DNA of 64,000 bases, taken from positions 1,426,001 to 1,490,000 of the forward strand of contig OZ244967.1 in the NCBI GenBank assembly GCA_965222695.1, written 5' to 3'. Origin of the DNA: UBA7957 sp965222695. GTDB lineage: Bacteria; Pseudomonadota; Gammaproteobacteria; Granulosicoccales; Granulosicoccaceae. Shown here piece after piece: positions 28,028-37,100 of this stretch (positions are counted from its first letter, which is position 1; each line of letters starts with the position of its first letter). Made by a program: the position numbers and the translations under genes. Under the pieces are notes generated by a model. That model ran no database searches and had not been told where the DNA came from. It worked only from the letters and a program-made list of their open reading frames with translations.

Positions 28028-28999
28028 ATGAAAATTCCGGATTTTCCAGAGAACGAGGAAACACGTCTCCAGAATCTTCGCTCTCTCGGCGTGCTGGACA
28101 CCCCCGCTGAAGAACGGTTTGATCGACTGACCCGATTGGCAAGGCGTATGTTTAATGTCCCCATCGCACTGGTCAGTCTGGTTGATGCAAACCGACAATG
28201 GTTTAAATCCTGTATGGGTCTTGATACTCTGGAAACCAGCAGAGAAATCTCATTCTGCGGCCACAGTATTCTGGGCGACGATATATTTATGATCCCGGAT
28301 GCCGTCGAAGACGAACGCTTTTTCGATAACCCTCTCGTCACGGATGAACCTAAAATTCGTTTCTATGCGGGCTGCCCCTTGAGATTTCTCGACGGCAGCA
28401 AAATGGGAACCCTGTGTATTATCGATACTAATCCCCGAATCCTGTCCGATGAGGATCAGCAAGCCCTGCGTGACCTTGCGAAGCTGGCGGAAAACGAACT
28501 TCTGGCCGTACACTTGGCGACCCTCGATGACCTGACCGGCATTTCCAACCGGCGAGGATTTATGACTCTGGCCCAAAACGCCCTCGGCATCTGCGCCCGG
28601 CAAGGACTGCCGGTTTCGCTGGTCTTTCTCGATCTCAACAATTTTAAACAGATCAATGACCAATTCGGTCACGCCGAAGGGGATCGCGCATTGGTGGCTT
28701 TTTCCGAAAGCATGCAGAATAGCTTTCGCGAATCGGATCTCTACGGCCGCCTGGGGGGCGATGAGTTTATCGTTTTGTTGTCAAACACCACGGATAATGC
28801 AACCCGGAGAATTATCCAACGCCTTGGCTTATCATTGATCGAGTGCAATCAAAAACTCAACCGCGGATACGACATTTCCTTTTCCCACGGAATCGTCACC
28901 GTCAACCCCGAAAAGAATCTGCGTATCGACGATTTACTCAACCAGGCGGATGAGTTGATGTACAAGAATAAAGCCAGTCTTGCGATAAAAAAGAAATAA
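28028..28999 (+). CDS. GAF-domain diguanylate cyclase
   Basis: 323 aa. Residues ~15-150 are a GAF-type sensor beginning with the common RLQNLRSLGVLDTPAEERFDR signature and containing ISFCGHSIL. Residues ~160-323 form a GGDEF domain. The active-site motif GGDEF is intact, and an RxxD inhibitory site (RESD) stands exactly five residues before it. It should make cyclic di-GMP and be product-inhibited. No membrane segment is seen. The frame opens earlier at TTG 27968, but ATG 28028 fits the family N-terminus. The GAF ligand is unknown. Confidence 0.9.
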   Translation: MKIPDFPENEETRLQNLRSLGVLDTPAEERFDRLTRLARRMFNVPIALVSLVDANRQWFKSCMGLDTLETSREISFCGHSILGDDIFMIPDAVEDERFFDNPLVTDEPKIRFYAGCPLRFLDGSKMGTLCIIDTNPRILSDEDQQALRDLAKLAENELLAVHLATLDDLTGISNRRGFMTLAQNALGICARQGLPVSLVFLDLNNFKQINDQFGHAEGDRALVAFSESMQNSFRESDLYGRLGGDEFIVLLSNTTDNATRRIIQRLGLSLIECNQKLNRGYDISFSHGIVTVNPEKNLRIDDLLNQADELMYKNKASLAIKKK

Positions 29000-29313
29000 A
29001 TATTGCACGGTATTATTCTTCCCATATTTTCATCGGTCTCAACGCTTAGCGTGTAAGAATCGCCTTACAAACCTCTGCCCCCTCTCCAGACAATACAAGA
29101 AAGCATCTCTTCAATACCACAAAAATCTCTTGACATGAAGGTAGTTTTATTTTCCTAAAGACTCCTTTCTCCACCGCCGACTATTCAATCATCCGGTTTC
29201 TCTGTTTTTTTGCCGAACGCTGGCTGTCCCGTTTCCGCTTAAGAGAATTAACGCTTGCATTGTCTTTCGCAAACCCTGGGTTTACGGAATAAAAATTCAA
29301 TAGGAACTGCCCG
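29000..29313 (+). other. Intergenic region upstream of the RHS gene
   Basis: No gene is seen in 314 bases. A TTGACA at 29130-29135 is a perfect -35 hexamer, but at 17-base spacing the -10 (TCCTAA) is poor, so any promoter would need an activator. Pyrimidine-rich stretches fill much of the rest. AGGA about 10 bases before 29314 serves as ribosome site. Confidence 0.4.
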
Positions 29314-31167
29314 ATGTCAGGATCCATCGCCACTATACGCTTCACCCGGTTTCTCCCCTATCTGTCTTTTGTTGGCCTGCTGTATAGCTTTTTATACTCG
29401 ACACCCCTGCTGGCCAATGATGCTCCTGTGTGCACCGGCGCTTATCCCGCTGAATCCTCACTCTGGCCGCCGAACCATAAACTGAAGAGCATTCAAATTC
29501 TGGGCATTTCCGACCCGGATGGAGATCCATTGGACATCGCGGTGCAATGCATCCGCCAGGATGAGCCACTCAACAGCACCGGCGACGGTAATACTGACGT
29601 AGATGCGAGCGGGATCGGCAGTGATACTGCTCAGGTACGCGCAGAACGGAAACAAAACGGCAATGGCCGGGTTTACCGGGTGAATTTTTCAGCAACCGAC
29701 CCTCTCGGGGCGCGCTGTCTGGGTCAGGTGAGCGTCGGCGTACCAAAAAACAAGAAAAGCACAGCCGTCGACGATGGGCCAATCTATCACTCAAGTCCGG
29801 ACAATGTGGCGGATTGTGATCGCGGTATCGGTGAGATCCTGTCCATTGACTCAACGCCTCCCCGCACTGTCTATCTAAACGAACCGTTCCTGTACACCGT
29901 CCAAGTGTCGTCGAATCAACCACAGGCAGTGATCCACTATGCGCTGACACAAGCACCGGACGGTGCCGGCATAGATGCACTGACCGGCGAAATCAGCTGG
30001 CAACCCAGTGCCCTTGGCGACTATACATTTATTGTGCGCGCCAGCTCCGATCAGGGCAGCGTGGTCACCCATGTGTTTTCCGTGTTGGTGGAAATACCGC
30101 CCAACCAGGCCCCGATTGCCGATGACTTAACCATCATCGGCGACGAAGACACCGCCGTCTCCATCAGCCTCAGTGCCAGCGACGCCGACGGCGATGCCCT
30201 GAACTTCACGATTCCGGAGGCTCCGCAACACGGTAGCCTGAGCGGAACCGCACCGAATCTCCAATACCAACCCGATCCCGATTACGCGGGCAGCGACAGT
30301 TTCACCTACCGGGCTAACGACGGCCAGGCCGATTCCAATACCGCAACCGTTTATCTGACTATCGCCCCCGTCAATGATGCCCCGATCGCCGAGGCACAAG
30401 CCGTCACCGGACAAGAAGACACCCCGCTGCAGATTACTCTGCAGGCCAATGACCTAGACCATGATATCATCAATCTCAGCTACAGCGTCATATCGCAACC
30501 TGATCACGGCACACTGAGCGGCACGGCACCCAATCTGATCTATACACCCGATGCCGACTACCATGGAACGGATCAATTCAGCTTTGTGGCCAACGATGGC
30601 ACGGTAAACTCAGAAGCGGCAAACATTGAGATTGAAATACTTCCGATCAATGATGCACCTACAGCGCAAACCCAAAGTCTGACACTCGATGAAGATACAA
30701 GCATTGCCATCGTACTTTCCGGGACAGATCCGGACAGTGATCCGCTGACATTTACTATTGATAGCCAACCTGCTAATGGCACCCTGGCCGGCAGCGGGGA
30801 GAACTGGGTTTACACGCCGCTGGAGAATTATCACGGCCAGGACGCATTTACTTTTCATGTTAATGATGGGCAGATTGATTCCGTGTCGTCGACTGTCGGC
30901 TTGACGGTGAAGCCGGTCAATGATGCGCCTACCACTTCAAACCAGATTTTGGAAATCGATCAAGGGAATTCTCTGAATATCGTATTGGATGGAGAAGATG
31001 TCGATGGTAACACTTTAGTATTTACTATTACACAATCCGTTCAACATGGTGTTCTTCAAGGAAGCGGAAACTCTTATACCTATACGCCTAACGCTGATTT
31101 CACGGTACCGACAGTCTGCAGTTTTCTGTATCTGACGGTATTGCTCCTGCCGCGACAGGTCAATTAA
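29314..31167 (+). CDS. Secreted RHS/YD-repeat protein, N-terminal part (frameshifted)
   Basis: 617 aa in this frame. A signal peptide ends near YSTPLLAND (about residue 35). Next come a Cys-containing head domain, an immunoglobulin-like domain (about 180-270, YLNEPFLYTVQV...) and four cadherin-like/tandem-95 repeats of ~90 residues, each starting NDAP or NQAP and containing GTLSG...YTPxxxYHGxDxFxFxxNDG. The fourth breaks off in mid-repeat: after YTPNADF the frame gives an unrelated tail and a stop at 31167. The missing half (HGTDSLQFSVSDG) is encoded in another frame from 31101. This ORF and the next are thus two parts of one ~3,180-residue gene. Confidence 0.85.
   Translation: MSGSIATIRFTRFLPYLSFVGLLYSFLYSTPLLANDAPVCTGAYPAESSLWPPNHKLKSIQILGISDPDGDPLDIAVQCIRQDEPLNSTGDGNTDVDASGIGSDTAQVRAERKQNGNGRVYRVNFSATDPLGARCLGQVSVGVPKNKKSTAVDDGPIYHSSPDNVADCDRGIGEILSIDSTPPRTVYLNEPFLYTVQVSSNQPQAVIHYALTQAPDGAGIDALTGEISWQPSALGDYTFIVRASSDQGSVVTHVFSVLVEIPPNQAPIADDLTIIGDEDTAVSISLSASDADGDALNFTIPEAPQHGSLSGTAPNLQYQPDPDYAGSDSFTYRANDGQADSNTATVYLTIAPVNDAPIAEAQAVTGQEDTPLQITLQANDLDHDIINLSYSVISQPDHGTLSGTAPNLIYTPDADYHGTDQFSFVANDGTVNSEAANIEIEILPINDAPTAQTQSLTLDEDTSIAIVLSGTDPDSDPLTFTIDSQPANGTLAGSGENWVYTPLENYHGQDAFTFHVNDGQIDSVSSTVGLTVKPVNDAPTTSNQILEIDQGNSLNIVLDGEDVDGNTLVFTITQSVQHGVLQGSGNSYTYTPNADFTVPTVCSFLYLTVLLLPRQVN
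31096..31104 (+). other. One-base frameshift joining the two RHS ORFs
   Basis: In GAT TTC ACG GTA the expected reading, judged from the three sibling repeats, is D-F-H-G-T-D. CAC GGT ACC GAC is present one frame away, starting at 31101. A single base missing in the TTTC stretch explains it. Downstream, the new frame gives the rest of the repeat and runs on without a stop to 38870. It could be a sequencing error, a real inactivating mutation or phase variation. No slippery heptamer typical of programmed frameshifting is seen. Confidence 0.88.
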
Positions 31168-31178
31168 CTATTAATGTT

Positions 31179-34100
31179 TTGGCTGTCAATTCACCTCCCC
31201 AGATAACCAGTAATCCAATTACTGAAGCATTCACCGGTAAAGAATATATTTATCATGTCCTTGCTTCCGATCCGGAGAATGACTCGCTATCTTTTGAGTT
31301 ACTGCAAGCCCCAGTAGGTATGACGATCGATTCTCAAAGCGGAGTCATTCGTTGGACGCCTGATTCCGGTATTTCTACCAGTCAACAAGTTGAAATAAAA
31401 GTCAGCGACAGTCACGGAGAAACTGCAAAACAAATTTACTCGATTTCGATCATCAACCTTGCTCCGCCTGTTAGCTATATGGGGAAAAATTTCCTCTTTA
31501 TGGTAAATCATAACTACAGTCAACATCTTCCAGGAACTACGGAATACCATATCATGGTATCTGCAATCGAAGGAACTTCCGGAACGTTAAAAATCCCGGC
31601 ATTGAATTTGGAACAAAACTTCTCGGTCTCTCCAGGAGACATATTCCGCCACACCATCGATACTGATTTATTGGAATTACTTTGGCCAAAACACACCAAC
31701 GAAATCGAAGGCGGCAAAACAATTGAGATAGTGACGACAAATAATGCGGCAGTTTATGCAGTCAGCCAACAGCAATATACAACTGATGCGCAATTGATCC
31801 TACCAGAAACGGCTCTCGGGAATAACTACAGGATACACAGTTATGGCGGTGCGACAACAAGCCCATTCTTAAAAATGGGTTCCTTATACAGCATTGTAGG
31901 GGTAGAGGACGGTACGTCCATTGAGATTAATCCCACCTACGATGCAGCGTCGGGTACCCGCTATGTGCCTGCCGGCGAACCCTATACAATCACACTGAAT
32001 CGCGGAGAAATCTACAACCAGACGCTATCGTCCAAGCACTATCTGTACGGCGATACTTCAGGTACGGGCATAAAGTCGAATAAGCCGGTGGCTGTATATT
32101 CAGGTCATCTGTGTGCGTTCGTTCCATCGGGCTTTTATGCCTGCGATCATTTGATTGAGCAATCACTGCCTGTTGAATCTTGGGGTACGACCGTTCTAAC
32201 GGCACCCCTTGCACAAAGAGAAAAAGGCGATACGTTTCGAATCTATTCATCGCAGGACAATTCTGATATCTACGTCAATGATGACTATGTAGCCACCCTG
32301 GATGCCGGACAGTTCCGGGAAATCACCCTGGAAGAGGCCTCAATCATACAAAGCAATAAGCCCATATCCGTTACCCAGTTTTCAAATGGTTATGAATTTG
32401 ATAAAGACGAAAGAGAATCGGCAGAGTTATACGGCGATCCTTTCATGCTGCAAGTGCCCACTCAGGAACAGTACTTGAGCGAGTATATATTTTCCACACC
32501 GCAATATGGAATTCAGCATAACTTTATCAATGTCATTGCCAAATCCTCAGGCTTAACCAATATAAAACTCGATGGTACGATTGTCGATCCTGCACTGTTC
32601 CACCCCATACAAAACTCGAGCTATCACTATGCCCAGATTCCGGTTGGAATAGGTAGCCACCGTATTGTGTCAGACTCCCCTGTCGGACTCTCTGCGTATG
32701 GGTTTGATGTTTACGACTCTTACGGCTATTTGGGCGGAGCTTCGCTAAACAGCAAGCAACTAGTCGACAACATATTACTTGAACCACCACAGGATACAGA
32801 CGTTAATTCGCAAGCTTGCATTACCGCTATAGCCGAATCCAATGATTCAACTAGGATTTCAAACACACAACTCAGTGCCACCATATCCGGTGCTAATATC
32901 GCCGAAGTCTGGGCATTAACAGATATTACAGGCAGGGCCCAATTGTGCTATACCGGGCATAGTCAGGGATTGGATACTATTGTGGTGCGCAGTGGCACCC
33001 AAGTAACGGCGCAAACAACGTTGCTATGGACCCTCGACACCTCGATCAATCATTCCCCCTATTTCACCAGTAAACCCGATACGGTTATCAACCTTGGTGA
33101 AACATTATCCTACTCCGTTAATGCCAAGGATATCGAAGATGAGCAGCTGGACTATACGCTTCTGTCCGCACCGCAAGACACGGAGTTCAATAGCGACACG
33201 AATTCGCTGATCTGGCATGCGGCAACTGCTGGTGAGCACCGTTTTGAACTCCAGGTTACAGATGAAGCAGGTAACAAAGCGAGACAGCACTTTTTACTGC
33301 AGGTCAAAGAGGCTTTTACCGAAGCACCAGTCTATACCAGTACGCCACTGACAAAGCTGTCCTATAAAAACCAATATATTTATAAGGGCAAGGTAGAAAG
33401 TCGCGGCAGAGTCAATCGATATTCTGGTCAGGATCTTCGTCAGTTTGTTGCGAATGCACCCGACAATTATTACTACAATGGCTACCAGCATGCATTTTAC
33501 TGGAGTCCACCGCTGATCGTTGGACAGCATGATATTTCGGTCGGTGTAAGCAACTATATCGGTGATATCGGATACCAGAATTACACCCTCGAAGTAACCG
33601 ATACCGAACCGCCGATCTTCACCGCCTTACCGCCCAAGGTGGCTTATCCCGGTGAAGTATTCACATTCCAAGTGCAGGCCAGTGACCCGGATAACGATGC
33701 CCTAACCTACGGTTTCACTCCATTTCTGCCCACCTATAGTCATCTCTCGCCACCCGCGGGTATGACCATCGACCCACTGAATGGACAGATGACCTATGCC
33801 CCTCAATCCAGTGACATAGGCGTACATCACTATGTGTTGGTTGCACACGATGGCAACGGTGGTTTCGTCGAAAAGTCTATGGTCATGTTCGTGACTCACC
33901 GGCCTGAAATTGCCTCCAATCCACTCACCCGCGCCACTGTGGATAATGAGTATCAATATCAAGTCGTAGCCAGTGACCCGGACGGCCAGAATCTGAACTA
34001 CCGACTCTCTGAGTTCCCCCCCGGCATGGTGGTTCATCAAAGTACAGGCCTCGTAACCTGGACACCCACCGCCGATCAGATTGGCACACATGCAGTTACC

Positions 34101-37100
34101 ATCGTTGTCAGAGATTCAAGCGGTGGATCGGTAGAGCAGTCTTACACTCTCACCGTAGAAACCACCCTTAATCAGGCACCACTATTCACATCTGCCCCTA
34201 CAAACAGCACAAGTGTGGGCAGTCGTTGGTCCTACCAGGCTGAAGCGGAAGACGCTGACGGGGATCTCCTGCTCTACTCACTGAACCTGTGGCCCGATGG
34301 CATGAACATTGACACCGAGAGTGGCCTCATTCAATGGCAACCTACGGTGGACCAAACAGGCGAGCACGAGGTGGAAGTGGCCGTGACCGATGGACGGGTC
34401 TATGCGACCCAGCAGTTTTTGGTTACCGTCGAAGAAGACAAGCTTAAACCCGTGGTCCTTTTTGTAAGCCCGGCACAAATGAGTACCCTGACCACACCCG
34501 TTGACATTGTGGGCAGCATTACCGACGCCGCCCTGCAATCGTGGCGCCTGCTGCTCCAACGCACCGGCAGCACTCAGTATCAGGTACTGGGTCGTGGCGA
34601 CAGCGAAGTACACTCAGCGGTGCTCGGTACACTCGATCCTACACTCTTGATAAACGGTTTATACAAGCTGGTTATAGAGGCCATAGACACTTCCGGCAAT
34701 ACCAGCACGCCCTCTATGGTGGTTCAGATTGACAGTGACCTCAAGGTCGGTAATTTCAGTATCACATTTGAGGATCTGGCGATCCCCATGGCCGGCATAC
34801 CGATTGAGGTCACACGAACCTACGATAGCCGGCAAAGATTCGAACCGCTGGATTTTGGTTACGGCTGGAGCATAGACTACCAGAATGTGACCATAGAAGA
34901 ATCGCGGGCACCCGGACGTGACTGGTACTTGAATACCTATCAAACGGGTCCTTTGGGGCACCTGACGAATTATTGCGTGGAGCCTTACAGCCCTCCCAGA
35001 GTTGTAATAACCTTGCCCGATGGGCGTACTGAATCGTTCGAGGTTTCCGCCGAACCCCATTGTAACTACACGCCGATCCTCGATGTGAGTTTGGTTTTTA
35101 ATCCTATGCCTGGCACAACCTCTATTCTCGAAGCGATAGATAGTAAGCAAGGTCGACTCAACCAGGGCACTGAACATATCGAAGTTCTCGGTGGCGAAGC
35201 GTTTCTTGACCCCAGCCGCTACAAACTCACCACCAAAGCCGGCTACATCTACGAACTCAACCAAGACTTCGGGATCGAAAAAGTCATCGACCCCAATGGT
35301 CATACCCTGACTTACAGCGATACCGGCATAGTCCACTCCAGCGGTAAAAGCATCGATTTTATTCGCGATGGCGATGGCCGCATCACCGCCATTACCGACC
35401 CTTCCGGGCAGTCGATACTGTACAACTATGACGCCAACGGCGATCTCACCTCCGTCAGCGATCAGCTTTCCGCCGTTACTCGTTTTAGCTACAACCAAAA
35501 CCACGGCCTTCTCGACATCACCGACCCCCTTGGCCGTAAACTGGTGAAAAACCTCTACGACGCCGACGGCCGCCTGATCGCCCAGGAAGACAATGAAGGC
35601 AACAGAACCGACTTCAATCACGATATCGCCGGCCGCCAGTCCATAGTCACCGACCGGCTCGGCCGCACCACCGCCTACTACTACGATGAGCGCGGCAATA
35701 TCACCTCCATGGTCGATGCCCTGGGGCAAGTCTCCAGCTATACCTTTGATGCGTTCGACAACCAACTGAGCGAAACCAACCCGCTCGGTTATACTCAAAG
35801 TGCCACCTATGACAACCGCCGCAATCAACTGACCCAGACCGATGCCCTGAACAACACGATCAATTTTAGCTACAACAACCGCGGCCAGGAACTCACCATC
35901 ACCGACGCCAAGGGCAATGTCTTTACCAACACCTATGACAACGTGGGCAACCTGCTGACCATCACCGACCCCCTCGGCCATCTCAGCGGCCAGAATATCA
36001 ATGCCCAGGGCCTGGTCTCGCTCGCCCGGGACGCCGAAGGCAGTACAACCCACTATCAGTACGACAGTGAAGGTAATGTAACGCAGGAAACCACCGCCGA
36101 CGGTGCGGTGATCACCTATGCGTATGACACCAATAACAATCGCCTGAGTGAGTCGCGCAGCCGCACGGTGAATGGCAACCCGGTCACCGAAACGACGAGC
36201 TATCACTACGATGCCCGTAACCGCCTGATTAAAACCATCGACCCGCTGGGTAAGGACAGTGAGATCGAATACAATCTCGCCGGACAAGAATCCGCCCGTA
36301 TCGATGCCAAAGGGCGACGCACCGAGTATGAGTACGACCCCTACGGCCGCTTGCTGAAAACCACCTACCCCGATGGTAGCATCGAACAAAAATCCTACGA
36401 TAAGGAAGGTAATCTGCTCGATGAGACCGACCGATCAGGCCGAACCACCACCTATGAATACGATGCCCTGAACCGACTGACCAAGACCACCTACCCGGAC
36501 AGCAGCACCACAGAAACCGTCTACGATGCTCTCGGGCGGGTGATCGAGGAAATCGATGAACGCGGTCATAGCACCTCCCACAGCTACGATGCCGCCGACC
36601 GCCGGATATCCACCACCGACGCCCTCGGTAACACAACCTCCTTTGACTACGATGCTAACGGTAATTTAATCCAACAAACCGATGCCAAAGGCCAGGTCAC
36701 CGAGTACGTCTACGATAAACTCGACCAGCGCACCAAAACAGTCTTTGATGACGCCACCAGCACCGAAACCGTCTACGATAAAATCGGCCGGCAGATCGAA
36801 ACCCTCGATCAAAATGGCCGCAGTACTCAGTACGCCTATGATGGCCTGGGCCGGCTGACCGAAGTCGCCGATGCACTGGGCAACCAGACCACTTACACCT
36901 ACGACGAAGCCGGCAATAAGCTGACTCAAACCGATGCCGAAGGGCGCACTACAAGGTGGACCTACGACGCCGTGGGCCGCGAACTCAGCCGCACCCTGCC
37001 CCTCGGTCAAAGCGAATCCTTTGCCTATGATGCCGTGGGTAACCGAACCAGCCATACCGATTTTAACGGCAATACCCATAGCTTCGACTACGGTGCCGAC

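Noticed and set aside
29130..29158. Strong promoter before the RHS gene
   Set aside because: The -35 TTGACA is perfect, but the -10 at correct spacing (TCCTAA) matches only two positions, so it is not called a promoter.
31096..31104. Programmed ribosomal frameshift in the RHS gene
   Set aside because: No slippery heptamer, stop-adjacent slip site or downstream pseudoknot was seen. A simple one-base deletion explains the data better.
34659..36389. 576-codon minus-strand frame opposite the YD repeats
   Set aside because: Repetitive YD codons leave the complementary frame open. The product is a Val/Gly/Ile-rich pattern with the same period. It is a shadow.
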